From CAZLMG01 sp964560765 (GTDB taxonomy: Bacteria; Bdellovibrionota_B; Oligoflexia; Oligoflexales; CAZLMG01), in contig CAZLMG010000018.1 of NCBI GenBank assembly GCA_964560765.1, positions 1 through 64,000 of the forward strand: a stretch of DNA of 64,000 nucleotides, read 5' to 3'. The notes under the pieces were generated by a model. The model saw nothing but the letters and a program-made list of their open reading frames with translations. It made no database searches and was not told the origin of the DNA. A program made the translations under genes and the position numbers. Positions 16,093-24,879 of the stretch are shown one piece after another. The stretch's first letter is position 1, and the number at the start of each line of letters is the position of its first letter.

Positions 16093-17514
16093 TTATTGAA
16101 CAACCTGCGCGTTCAGCAAGCGTCGTTGCTTAAACCAGACATCGCCCATCATGAATTCTTCTGCGCCGCGGCGAAATGTGCCGATCAGGCGCACTTCATT
16201 ACCAGCGACGATGCTGGGCTTTACCCCTAGATCGCGGTGCGCCAAAGGCAAAGCGGTGATGCCGTGTTGCGCCAGGGTTTTCAATTCACCCTTTTGCGTC
16301 ACGCCGTCTTGATTCCGATCTTGCCAAATCAAAAGCTTGCCAAATTCGCCATCGCGGGCATCGATGACGCCGTCGCCATTGGCATCGAGCGTCGCTAGGG
16401 CTTGATAGCCGTCCTTGTACTTTTTAGTATTAGGGCCGACCTGCGAATATTCACCAAAGAGCTCGCCGCCATCATCAATCCGGCCGTTACCGTTCAAGTC
16501 CATGGCCAGAAGACCATCCTGAGCTGCGACCCAGCCCGTCCTTTGCGCTGTTCCAGTGCATTCCAAATCAAAGCGCACAGCTTTTGTCTCATCCCAAACA
16601 TCGACCAAATTCAGCTGGCCGTCCATGTCCAGGTCTAGAACCAAGGGCGATTGAAAGTCTTTAAAGGCTTTGCCCGGTGCCGCAAAGGCAAATGCGGGGT
16701 GATAAACGGCCAGAGCGATCTGTTCGCTCGACCCACCTTCGCCCGTGTCTCCGCGAAAGCCGCCCACACGTACTTCACCGTTACCAGTGGCTTCGTAGGA
16801 AACGGGCATGTCGATATATTGAAAAGGGCGCTCTGGGTGCAGGTTGCCACCCAGCTCGCGGCAAGATTGTTGAGCCATAGGTGCCTCGGGATTCTCAGAC
16901 ATGCAGATCGACAATGCGCCTTGGCCGGAACCCTGGGCTGCCATGTGTTGCAATTTTACGTTGAGCACCAGTCGTCCATAGGCCGAGCCCCGCGAAGCAT
17001 CGTCAGAGTAGCCATCAACCACTGCATCCATCGTTAACCAACCAGCAGCGATGGTTTGTCGCGATTCATTGCGCAAGATCGCGACGAATCCGGGATTGGT
17101 TGCTTGATATCCCGATGCCATATTGGCAAACGGCGTCACGGCAAATAGTAAGCGGCCAGCGGAACTGGGCGGCGGCGTGGTGACGACGGGAGTTGGCGTC
17201 GGACTTGGAACGGCGATCACCGGTGGAGGAGTGATCACAGGTGGCTGCACGACTACGGGTGGAATGTACGGCGTTGTCCCGACGGTCGGTTGTGCTACCT
17301 CGGGATTTTGACCTGTTGACGGCATCGTTTCCACAGGCGGCGTTTGCGCCACCGGCGAACTTACGGGTTGTGGAATCGGGCGCTGGGCGACCGGGGTGAC
17401 AGGCACGGCGCTCATGCGAGCCTTGCTGCAGGCCAGAAAGTTGGTGGTTATCAACGTGAAAACAGTAACTTGGGCAGCCATTTGGGCGAGCGAACGCGGC
17501 ATCCTAACCATCAT
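16093..17514 (-). CDS. Lipoprotein with Pro-rich stalk and EF-hand/dockerin-like calcium sites
   Basis: About 473 residues. I start it at ATG 17514 (GAGG six bases upstream); 17526 and 17511 are alternatives. The lipobox TTNFLAC is followed by a 100-residue Pro/Val/Thr-rich stalk. The C-terminal half carries several Asp-rich loops of the calcium-binding type: DLDMDGQLNLVD, DLNGNGRIDDGGE, DANGDGVIDARDGE and DRNQDGVTQKGE. A FGEYS segment sits between loops as in many bacterial EF-hand/VCBS-type surface proteins. The protein should be an envelope-anchored calcium-binding or adhesion protein held away from the membrane by the stalk. It lies downstream of the pilin-like pair and may work with them. 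Confidence 0.75.
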   Translation of the reverse strand: MMVRMPRSLAQMAAQVTVFTLITTNFLACSKARMSAVPVTPVAQRPIPQPVSSPVAQTPPVETMPSTGQNPEVAQPTVGTTPYIPPVVVQPPVITPPPVIAVPSPTPTPVVTTPPPSSAGRLLFAVTPFANMASGYQATNPGFVAILRNESRQTIAAGWLTMDAVVDGYSDDASRGSAYGRLVLNVKLQHMAAQGSGQGALSICMSENPEAPMAQQSCRELGGNLHPERPFQYIDMPVSYEATGNGEVRVGGFRGDTGEGGSSEQIALAVYHPAFAFAAPGKAFKDFQSPLVLDLDMDGQLNLVDVWDETKAVRFDLECTGTAQRTGWVAAQDGLLAMDLNGNGRIDDGGELFGEYSQVGPNTKKYKDGYQALATLDANGDGVIDARDGEFGKLLIWQDRNQDGVTQKGELKTLAQHGITALPLAHRDLGVKPSIVAGNEVRLIGTFRRGAEEFMMGDVWFKQRRLLNAQVVQ

Positions 17515-17526
17515 CCAAGACCTCAT

Positions 17527-17748
17527 TCCTTGAAGCTTGATTTGCAGCCAGCGGTATCAGCGAGAAGTTCTGCAGCGTCTATTGCAAACTGTAGGCCGAG
17601 CACTGACGCCTGTTGTTTCAAGATGTTGCGTCATGAATCCGTAGCCTGGTGTCGGAAAATATACAGTTATCCTGTTTAGGTGATCGAGTTCTTGGCACCT
17701 GGTGAATGTTCGGCCCCTGGTGAATGTTCAAGCGCGACCCATCAACAA
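17527..17748. other. Non-coding gap between pilin-like and EF-hand lipoprotein genes
   Basis: No gene seen. It holds an 18-base imperfect tandem duplication (see next entry). The 222 bases may separate the pilin-like transcript from the lipoprotein transcript, but no clear terminator hairpin was found. Confidence 0.3.
17696..17731. repeat. Two tandem 18-base units sharing CCTGGTGAATGTTC
   Basis: Units 17696-17713 and 17714-17731 agree at 16 of 18 positions. They lie just past the 3' end of the pilin-like gene on the minus strand. Function unknown. Confidence 0.75.
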
Positions 17749-18960
17749 TCAATGACGCCAATGGGGCGGGAGATCGGTGCATGTGACCTCCCCAAAGACC
17801 TGATTTCGACCGATGCTGCCCAGATTATTCACGGTGCAATTATTTGGGTACATTTTGACGGGCAATCCCGTGGAGCGATGGTGAACACGCTTGGCATAAA
17901 AGCTATCGCAGTACTTGGTGGTGCGTTCCGTCATCAAGGCACCTGGCTCGGGTACGCACATGGACTCATGAGCTGCCGAATTTGTCGATGCACCCGTCAG
18001 TGTCCCTCCAATAGGTGAGTCTTGGTAGTTCTCACTCTTCATCAAATTCAAGCGCAACACTTCCGGCAGGAGGCGCCAGTCGCGTCGTGGCGCCGACCCT
18101 TGTCCTGAGATACAAGCGCAACCGGGTAAAACGTACCAGACTCCCCGAATGCGAGCGCTCAATTCATAGTCAGCCGTATTGATTTGTGTGCAACGCAGTC
18201 GCCGCTGTCCGGCGGGAAAATGCGTGCCGGTGACCACGTGATCTGCAGGACAGGCGGACACGGCATCGGCGTGTGTGTTGGTCAAGAGATTCGCAGGCAC
18301 GGGACAACATTGAAACGGCGCTCCGACATTTTGTGGGGGCGCGGCTGCACCCGCAGGATCGACCATAGCAAAGGCGGCGTAGTTGGCTGGGCAAAGTCCT
18401 TCATCCACCCAAACGCATGGACCAAAAGGGCCCGTCGGTGGTGCTTGATTCTTGGCGCAAGCGATAGGGACGCCATCGAGCGCGTCTTTCCAATGGGCTT
18501 CGCGCTTGGTCAGGGAATTTTCTCTGGTGGGGCGTGTTCGCGTATCTTGCATAGCCAGTGAAAAAGCGACATAGCTACCTTCATCCGCGCAGGTTGCACG
18601 TAGACGTAACTTTGAGTTTTGAAAATCCTGTTCGTGGGGCCATTGGGGAACTAGTGTGTTTCCCGTACTATCTTTGAGCGGCACAAAAATGTTGCCGCCG
18701 CTTGTGGCGCCATCGCAGGCACTGCCAATCGTGTTCAGGGTTTCTTCGCAGTCGATGGAGCCTCGAACAAATCGAGCCACATCTTGCCGCACCCCTAGCA
18801 TGGCCAAGAATTGCTGGCCTTCCTGATAGCGTATGGAATTCTGCATCATGCCGGCAAAGGCAATGACCAGCAGCGCTGACGCTAACAAGAGGGACATAGC
18901 GCTCATGCCGTGCTGCGAGCGAAAAAAATGCAGCTTCCTACGGACAGGATATTGGCACAT
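17749..18960 (-). CDS. Pilin-like membrane-anchored protein with large Cys-rich C-terminal extension
   Basis: About 403 residues from ATG 18960 (GGGGAG nine bases upstream), overlapping the preceding gene by 23 bases. The N-terminus is a short basic leader ending RSQHG, then a 20-residue hydrophobic helix (MSAMSLLLASALLVIAFAGM) as in type IV pilin/minor pilin proteins; Glu at position 5 of the mature form is absent. Residues about 50-170 repeat the domain of the upstream gene: FVRGSIDCEETL, a second Cys, LRATC and GVPIAC. The last 230 residues are unique and hold about 16 Cys with CCP, CPADHVVTG and RRLRCTQINT segments. I infer an initiator or tip protein of a pilus-like fibre with a ligand-binding head. 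Confidence 0.6.
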   Translation of the reverse strand: MCQYPVRRKLHFFRSQHGMSAMSLLLASALLVIAFAGMMQNSIRYQEGQQFLAMLGVRQDVARFVRGSIDCEETLNTIGSACDGATSGGNIFVPLKDSTGNTLVPQWPHEQDFQNSKLRLRATCADEGSYVAFSLAMQDTRTRPTRENSLTKREAHWKDALDGVPIACAKNQAPPTGPFGPCVWVDEGLCPANYAAFAMVDPAGAAAPPQNVGAPFQCCPVPANLLTNTHADAVSACPADHVVTGTHFPAGQRRLRCTQINTADYELSARIRGVWYVLPGCACISGQGSAPRRDWRLLPEVLRLNLMKSENYQDSPIGGTLTGASTNSAAHESMCVPEPGALMTERTTKYCDSFYAKRVHHRSTGLPVKMYPNNCTVNNLGSIGRNQVFGEVTCTDLPPHWRH

Positions 18961-19372
18961 GGAAAAGATCTCCCCACCGCTGTTGATCCAGCGATTTTTC
19001 AATACGGATATCGTCACCGCGCGTGCAATAAGCTCGGAGATAGTAATCGCCATACTTGCTGGCGGCGGAACCTTGCGGAATGGTGATGATGACGCTTTGA
19101 TTGCGACGCTTGATGGCTAAGGGCGTCCCCTCAGCGCATGGGGTCGCGACGCTGGCCAACGTTTCGCGGCAATCGATTGCCACGCGCAAGTACTGCCGCA
19201 CCGACTCCAAAACATTGTGCTGTCGCGAAATCTGCACGGCGCGCATGCCCGTGGTCATGACCGTCGATAATTCGGCGGCCACGATGATGGCTAGGCTGAT
19301 GGTGATCATTACGTATAGCATCCCGCTACCGGACTGATCGTTGCGTAGACGACGCATGGTTTTCTGCTCCAT
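18938..19372 (-). CDS. Short pilin-like protein, paralogue of the next gene
   Basis: A 144-residue protein; ATG 19372 or ATG 19357 are both possible starts. A basic leader RRLRNDQSGSG is followed by a hydrophobic helix (MLYVMITISLAIIVAAELS) as in type IV pilin-like or PilX/PilW-like minor pilins. The globular part carries four Cys in YLRVAIDCRETL, a Cys fifteen residues or so later, LRAYC and VPISC, an arrangement repeated in the downstream gene, so both share a disulfide-held domain. It is the first gene of the pair and overlaps the second by 23 bases. No assembly ATPase or peptidase gene lies in the window, so it would have to use machinery encoded elsewhere. Confidence 0.6.
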   Translation of the reverse strand: MEQKTMRRLRNDQSGSGMLYVMITISLAIIVAAELSTVMTTGMRAVQISRQHNVLESVRQYLRVAIDCRETLASVATPCAEGTPLAIKRRNQSVIITIPQGSAASKYGDYYLRAYCTRGDDIRIEKSLDQQRWGDLFHVPISCP

Positions 19373-19618
19373 CCTGGAAGGCTTGTTGTATTTTCAGCAA
19401 GAAACGCGCCGGAGGGTCGTGGGGGTCAGCAATGTGGAAATGAAGCATCCACGTGCGAAGTCAACATGCTGATATCATGCGATTATGCTGCAGTGAGGCG
19501 GCTGATGATATCTGCCTGAGCGCCTGTCGGCTTTTGCCAAGACTGCGACATTTCGCTAAGTATTACGATGTATCCATTGAACTTTAAAAGCGAAACTCGA
19601 CCGTGATCCGGTAGATCC

Positions 19619-20191
19619 TTAAGGTATGACGACTTCTAGGTCCTTGGCGGCGATGGGGTGGGTATTGACGACACCGCTACCCGTTGAGCCATCTCGAAAC
19701 CAAGCATCTGGGCAATTGCGGCAGCGAACGAAGATAAAGTTGTTGTTGTGTCCGACGCGTGGCGGCTCATCCTTGAAGCTGAAATACTGTCCGAGCTGCA
19801 TGCGGCCATCCTGGAGAATTTCCATCACTTCCCGCACGCCCAAGGCCCGGTAATAGCCGCCTGCGGGCGCCTTGCTGCGAATCCCCTCGTACATGGCGAC
19901 GAGTGCACTTGGATCTTCGACAATTTGGGTGCGCAATTGACGCCACATATTTTGCCGTTCCTCGATGCGCTTGGCAACCACGGCAGGACCATAAGATTTG
20001 ACTTCGCGAAAGCTCAACACAATCGTCGGCACCTGCGGCAAGGCCTCGCGCGCTTTTAGCACGGAGCAGGATGGGGCGGCCGGCAGCGGTTGAGCGTCCG
20101 TGTGCGTCGCTGACACGGTCCATAGGCAGATCAGCGTCAGGGCGATCGGAAGGCTGGCGATTGGTCCGTATGAATGCACTCGTCGAGTCAT
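19619..20191 (-). CDS. Secreted protein of unknown function
   Basis: About 190 residues. I choose ATG 20191 (GGAT six bases upstream) because it opens a Sec signal ending near TDAQP. The mature part begins with PSCSVLKAREALPQ, contains a helical charged segment (KRIEERQNMWRQLRTQ) and ends with a beta-rich part holding FVRCRNCPDAWFRDGS, whose CRNC could be a redox or metal site. Nothing matches a family I know. It stands alone between two gaps of about 100-250 bases. The 246 bases downstream (19373-19618), which are upstream of the pilin pair, hold no visible gene. Confidence 0.6.
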   Translation of the reverse strand: MTRRVHSYGPIASLPIALTLICLWTVSATHTDAQPLPAAPSCSVLKAREALPQVPTIVLSFREVKSYGPAVVAKRIEERQNMWRQLRTQIVEDPSALVAMYEGIRSKAPAGGYYRALGVREVMEILQDGRMQLGQYFSFKDEPPRVGHNNNFIFVRCRNCPDAWFRDGSTGSGVVNTHPIAAKDLEVVIP

Positions 20192-20344
20192 AGCTATCCA
20201 AAAAATACAGTCACGAGGCTCCATAATACCAGAAAAGAGCTAGCGCTGCAGGCAATGCGGGAGGCCATAAACGCCGCACGATCATGACCCGATCCGGGTC
20301 CAGGGCGGCGCCCAATGCGTACTCGCCTCACATGATCAAACCGC

Positions 20345-22039
20345 TTAACGCTGCTGAATGATCATCGGACTCATCAGCGTCAAATCCAAAGAATTGGTCG
20401 TGTTGGGAAGCGAGGTCGCTCGCATGCTATCAGCCCCTAAAACGTACATGCCATAAAATGGCGTGGCGACATCATCGTTCAATGCAGAAAACGCGATGTG
20501 CAAGACCCCTCGGTCAGCGTCGATCGCTGCCGACAGTGTACTTCCAGAACGCATGTTGGATGCTGCAGGGTTGGTCTCGACGCGTATTTCCCGTGTGCTT
20601 AGCTCATCGTCCGCATCGAGCGTGGCGAGGTAGAAGCGCAGTTCGTTCTTTGTTTCGACGCTGCGAAAGAGAAAGTGTGCCTCGCCATTTCGTCCAAAGA
20701 CAATGGTGGGGGGGCTTACGCGACTGATATCGGCGGCATTGGTTCCTTCCGGCGGATGAAACTCTTGCAAGATGACCTCTTGGCTACCAGATACTCCGGG
20801 CATGGGACGGCGCGTACCGACAACAAGAGAGTAGGATCCCGGAGCTTGTGCGCCTATTTTGCACGGATAGGCAAAGTAGGTATCGCCATTGGGAGCAAGG
20901 GCGATCGCTGAGCCCGTACTGCTAACATCTGCGCATTGGTCACCGCTGAGGGTGGAACGCCGTAGAGGGCCAAACCCATACAACTCGACGTCGAGGGAAG
21001 CTACAGCACCGTAGAGATAAATTGTGCCATCATAGAAGATGTCGAAAAAAGCAATAGAGTTTTCGACGATGTTCGATGCACCAAAAATCTGGCGGGGGCG
21101 ACGACCGCCAACGTACGTAAAGTTTTTCCCTGGAGAGTCTCGTACATCCAAGCGCACCGCTGGATTGCCGCCTTCGTAGCCTCGCAAAACATAGGTTTTT
21201 TCGCCACCGCCAGAGGTGTCAAAGTAGATATTAATAGCGTCCGAAGCCTGGCCGTCTGCGACGGGAAGCACTTTTGCTGACCACGCTGTTCCTGATCGTC
21301 GTTCGAATACTTCCCCATAACCGCCAACCATGTATCCAGACTTGTTCGGCAGAGCCGCCAGACTGACTTCACTGCCAAGCGTCGTCCTAGCGATGAGAGA
21401 CTCCGCGAAACTACCTGATTCGGTTGAAGCAAATATCAGGTTGCTGTCCCCAACCCACTGGGCAGAGGCATGTTCCCTAGCCAGGGCAAAGCTGACTGCT
21501 CCGTACTGCGGACGATAACCAATACTGACAGCATCTTCTGGCAGGTCATCGGCGGCAACGACGACGGCGCAGGCAGTATTGGTATCTGCAGCAGAAACAA
21601 TCCATTGCAAGGAGTTTGTCAGGTTGTCGTAGGTCACATGATCAAAGCTCGTGTGCAGAAAGTATCGGTGCACCGTCAAATCGGTGAAGCTGTCGTTTTC
21701 CAGTGCAGCCGCAAAGTCTTCGCAGCTTTCCGTATTGGGCCGAAAAATCGCAATATTAATATCACCAACCTCCCTGGGTTGGCTGTCTAACGTCATCGAT
21801 AGGACGTATGATTCTGCGGCAGGTGTTCGCGGCAGGCTGCTCGCAAGAACAGGTTCAAAAAGCAGCGTGTCGCTTTCACCGTATCCTAAAAACTTCCTGT
21901 AATTGAGATAACCAAACTCGTCGGTGTCTTTACCGCCGATGGACTTCTTGCTTTGTGCTTGGTCGGCGCCGCCAGACTTGGCGGCGGTGCAACCGAGTCC
22001 CAGCATGGCAGTGGTGGCGATGAAGAAAGCGCAGCGCAT
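20345..22039 (-). CDS. Large lipoprotein, possibly beta-propeller
   Basis: A 564-residue protein; CGGAGAG precedes ATG 22039. The lipobox GLGC follows a short signal. The mature part is beta-rich throughout, with repeating units of the kind seen in propellers (for example SIGYRPQYGAVSFAL, GYMVGGYGEVFER, IALAPNGDTYFAY, IVFGRNGEAHFLF, GVLHIAFSALND), each about 60-90 residues apart. No catalytic motif was recognised. The likely location is the periplasm or cell surface. It ends ...MSPMIIQQR with no sorting signal. The gene stands alone, flanked by gaps of 120 and 370 bases. Confidence 0.65.
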   Translation of the reverse strand: MRCAFFIATTAMLGLGCTAAKSGGADQAQSKKSIGGKDTDEFGYLNYRKFLGYGESDTLLFEPVLASSLPRTPAAESYVLSMTLDSQPREVGDINIAIFRPNTESCEDFAAALENDSFTDLTVHRYFLHTSFDHVTYDNLTNSLQWIVSAADTNTACAVVVAADDLPEDAVSIGYRPQYGAVSFALAREHASAQWVGDSNLIFASTESGSFAESLIARTTLGSEVSLAALPNKSGYMVGGYGEVFERRSGTAWSAKVLPVADGQASDAINIYFDTSGGGEKTYVLRGYEGGNPAVRLDVRDSPGKNFTYVGGRRPRQIFGASNIVENSIAFFDIFYDGTIYLYGAVASLDVELYGFGPLRRSTLSGDQCADVSSTGSAIALAPNGDTYFAYPCKIGAQAPGSYSLVVGTRRPMPGVSGSQEVILQEFHPPEGTNAADISRVSPPTIVFGRNGEAHFLFRSVETKNELRFYLATLDADDELSTREIRVETNPAASNMRSGSTLSAAIDADRGVLHIAFSALNDDVATPFYGMYVLGADSMRATSLPNTTNSLDLTLMSPMIIQQR

Positions 22040-22411
22040 GAGGCTCTCCGTGTTATCCGACCTGCGGATCTAACGACCTCTTCGACCATTGATTCCGAAG
22101 GCTATTCCATGCGTTCGGCATTCTGGCAGTGAATATTGAGCATTTGTTAAATCATTCAGCTAGTATGCGGACTTCTATGCACGTGGCGGGCCACTCTCTT
22201 TGGCAGAATGTAACATTATAATAAGAATGGGTATTTTTGATTCTACTGGAAATTCGCCTGTCGTAGCTGGCGACGGTTCTCTGAGCAGTTCGTGGTAACG
22301 TCTCAATAATATTCAGGCAGATGATGGTTTGGCGACGAATCCTTGCCGCAGTTTCCGTGTCATCGAGCGTATCATTCTTATTTAACAGCGAAATCTCGTA
22401 CGAACGGCCCC
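22040..22411. other. Intergenic stretch upstream of the propeller-like lipoprotein
   Basis: No gene supported. A 94-codon minus frame crosses it but overlaps the end of the next gene, has no ribosome-binding site and no recognisable sequence. The centre (about 22195-22250) is AT-rich and could hold a promoter for the lipoprotein gene; no clean hexamer pair was found. Confidence 0.3.
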
Positions 22412-23617
22412 TTACGCCGGGCGCAACTGTGTCCATGGACGCTGCAAAAGGTCGTCAATGACTCCGAGTGGGTCTGTATTGGCTGAACCGGTCAGCGTCA
22501 CAGCAAGGGCTCGATAGCGCTGAATGACCAAATTTCCAAGGTCGAGAAGATGGGCGCGCGATAACCAGCGGGCCGCTGCAGCTAAGAGCAACATTTCTTT
22601 TTCCAAGTTAAGTATTTCGTGTGCGGATGCCAAGGCATCCTCCAAGGCTTGCAGCCGTACATCCGTGGGTATGTCAAAGTTGTAGCAAGTCTCAAGCGCT
22701 GTCAGACCTGCGAATACTGGACCGGTATTGCTGTTACTGAGCGTGCCGTTGCGGGTCAAAGTCGACATCTTCATCAAATCGTCGATTTTGGATTGGGACT
22801 GGCAAGCATAGGTATATAGCCGTGCCTCAGCGATGTAGTCGGATTGATGATGCGGCTTGCCTGTTTTGGTTGCGCGGATCATCTCCCGGCAATCCTGGGA
22901 TTCCGCAAACTTGAGGCACATCCATTGCCACTGGACGTCGATGTCATCGGCGGCATCGGCAAACTTCTCTTGGAGCTTTGACAGTAAGTCTTGGGCAACG
23001 GCCAGTTGGCCGCACAGTCTGGCAGCGTTTGCATAGCTCAGGTATGCAGCGCGCATGTGCGCATCGTTACCGGCATTCTCGAGAGCCTTTTGAAAATAAA
23101 CGAGACTGGCACTGCCGTAGCCCAAGCGCAAATAGCGTCGACCCATGGCGCGCATGACGACAAATTCACTGGCGGTTTGCGTGTCCTTGGCCCACATGGT
23201 CGCTAATTGCTGGCTCCACGCCGCAGACCAAAGTTCGCCCTGCAGCCATTGCAACTGGCTCAATACCGTGCGGAATTCACCGTGTAGATACGCCAGGCGC
23301 GAGGATCCGGGATGGATGCGCTGTAGGCGCAAGATGTTGTGTATTGATTCACAGAGTCGTTTGATTTCCCGTCGGCCAAGTCCACCCGTACGCAGGTGCT
23401 GAGCCAGCGCTGCCATCGACAAGACATAACGGCGCAAGAGGGTGTCACTATCGGAAGCATCACCCAGCAAATCCATTTCATCGAGGATGAGTTCCAGGCG
23501 TTCTGTGGCCGGCGATGCTTTGCTGCGCGCTTCCAAATCCTCGCGAACGCTGCTCTTCATCGCTTCGAGGCCATCGATCGTCCAGAATTTTCCGCGCTTG
23601 GCTCTGGCTGATTGCAT
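22412..23617 (-). CDS. Cytosolic TPR-like helical repeat protein
   Basis: About 401 residues from ATG 23617 (AAGAGG eight bases upstream). The protein is almost entirely helical with tandem pairs of 34-residue-like helices; segments such as RYLRLGYGSASLVYFQKALENAG and AAYLSYANAARLCGQLAVAQDLLSKL each look like a tetratricopeptide repeat. No signal peptide or membrane segment, so it should be a cytosolic scaffold. Partner unknown. The 18-base palindrome in its leader (23638-23655) may be a regulatory site. It lies 91 bases after the next gene upstream, a secreted lipoprotein, on the same strand. Confidence 0.6.
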   Translation of the reverse strand: MQSARAKRGKFWTIDGLEAMKSSVREDLEARSKASPATERLELILDEMDLLGDASDSDTLLRRYVLSMAALAQHLRTGGLGRREIKRLCESIHNILRLQRIHPGSSRLAYLHGEFRTVLSQLQWLQGELWSAAWSQQLATMWAKDTQTASEFVVMRAMGRRYLRLGYGSASLVYFQKALENAGNDAHMRAAYLSYANAARLCGQLAVAQDLLSKLQEKFADAADDIDVQWQWMCLKFAESQDCREMIRATKTGKPHHQSDYIAEARLYTYACQSQSKIDDLMKMSTLTRNGTLSNSNTGPVFAGLTALETCYNFDIPTDVRLQALEDALASAHEILNLEKEMLLLAAAARWLSRAHLLDLGNLVIQRYRALAVTLTGSANTDPLGVIDDLLQRPWTQLRPA

Positions 23618-23637
23618 GCGTATAACCTCTTTTTGCT

Positions 23638-23655
23638 GGTGCAGGACTCTGCACC
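23638..23655. promoter_or_regulatory. Perfect inverted repeat in the TPR gene leader
   Basis: GGTGCAG and CTGCACC separated by four bases, 20-40 bases before the TPR gene start. It can act as an operator or as an mRNA hairpin just upstream of the ribosome-binding site; there is no following T-tract for a terminator. Confidence 0.4.
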
Positions 23656-23707
23656 TTAAGTTTAGCAAAATTCTTCGATGGAATCATTGGTTCGCCGATG
23701 TCGATAG

Positions 23708-24364
23708 CTAGCCCATGCCACAAATTGGGCAGTTTCCACCGTCGCCCCACTCATGGTCGCCGCCAGCCAGATCACCGCCGCCAGGGTTTACACCAGGACC
23801 GGCAGGGTCATCGCCGGCAGGGCCAAATTGATTAGAGCCAGAAGATCCATCACTGTTTCCAGAAGAGGTGCCAGGCCGTGTTCTAAGGCTACCATCCCAA
23901 GCAACATCGGACGACTCGCTGCCTGGCTGCGGTGACGGAGATTGCTCTGAGATCGGATCTGAGGCCGATTCCGGAGCGATGAGCGCCAGTACCCCGCCAG
24001 CACCAAAAAGAGACATACAATTCGAGGCGCCATCCGCGTCTGCCGTCAAACCGAAGTACGCAGCCAATTCTGTGGTTCGCGTCAGGACCATACACTCCGG
24101 TTCGTTGAGGGCCGCCTGCGCATGCAGCTTGGCATCTACCGCTCGAATCTGCTCACGGCAATCGGCTTCATCGCTGCCAGATGTGGCACCTACCAAGGCG
24201 CAAAATGACACAGGCTTTGCAGCAGCATCGTGCGACGCGGGTGACTTTGAGACCTGAGCATTCGTTTCTCTTTTGCCCATCTGTGCCGCCGTCGAACATG
24301 CAGCTACCGACAGCAGCGAAAGCGTTGCGGTGACTAACTGCAGCACAAAATTGCTGTTTGTCAT
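23708..24364 (-). CDS. Predicted lipoprotein with acidic Gly/Pro-rich tail
   Basis: A 218-residue protein; AAGGAG lies ten bases before ATG 24364. The signal ends at LLSVAACSTAAQ, a good lipobox. The mature part has three Cys in the first half (SFCALVG, EADCREQI, PECMVL) and then a long low-complexity region rich in Ser, Gly, Pro and Asp ending in HEWGDGGNCPICGMG. The terminal CPIC could bind a metal. No known domain was recognised. The gene precedes the TPR gene by 91 bases, on the same strand. Confidence 0.6.
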   Translation of the reverse strand: MTNSNFVLQLVTATLSLLSVAACSTAAQMGKRETNAQVSKSPASHDAAAKPVSFCALVGATSGSDEADCREQIRAVDAKLHAQAALNEPECMVLTRTTELAAYFGLTADADGASNCMSLFGAGGVLALIAPESASDPISEQSPSPQPGSESSDVAWDGSLRTRPGTSSGNSDGSSGSNQFGPAGDDPAGPGVNPGGGDLAGGDHEWGDGGNCPICGMG

Positions 24365-24879
24365 GGGAATAGACTCCTTGGTTTAGCTGCCGAGTAGGTC
24401 ATGACCTAACTTGGGCGAAATGCATTTTTGAAACTTATTGAGTGAGTAGTACCGAGAGAAAGAGCAAGCGCCGTGCCGCTGGCGGCGCTTGCCCGGCCGG
24501 GGGCTAGCGGGCTCGAATTCTTGAATCGTGTCAAAGGGCGCGCGCGGAGCCTGGCGAGCTCGGCGTGCGCATTGCAGCTGTCATGATCTTCATAAGATTC
24601 TAAATTAATTAGGGAAATACCGAGAGATCCATGAAGGCCAATCTTCGGTTTGCGGACGAAAATCTAATGCCCCTGTCCAATCAATAGGTTATCGCTCCGC
24701 GCTCGGGTCATGCGTACATGTCATTTTCGGCCGCGACCTGCACGTCTGCACATGCACCAGCTCGGTAATCATTTGCAGAACAGAGGCAAATGCGAGCTCC
24801 CGCAGCGACGGATCGTCTTTTGCAGAAGTTGAAACATGCACCTGACTTTTATCTTCGTACCTTGCTTCTGAGGTTTTGC
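24365..24879. other. Intergenic stretch with a GC-rich hairpin
   Basis: No gene seen in 515 bases. A 9-base perfect stem (CAAGCGCCG/CGGCGCTTG) with a 9-base loop spans 24465-24491, and the word ACCGAGAGA occurs on both sides of it. The region is the divergent promoter zone for the minus lipoprotein and the plus gene at 24880. Confidence 0.4.

Noticed and set aside
17680..18018. Plus-strand frame with an APGECS repeat
   Set aside because: It lies mostly opposite a supported pilin-like gene, lacks a ribosome-binding site, and the repeat is explained by the 18-base tandem duplication.
22152..22436. A 94-codon minus frame in the gap before the lipoprotein gene
   Set aside because: It overlaps the end of the TPR gene, has no ribosome-binding site and looks random in composition.
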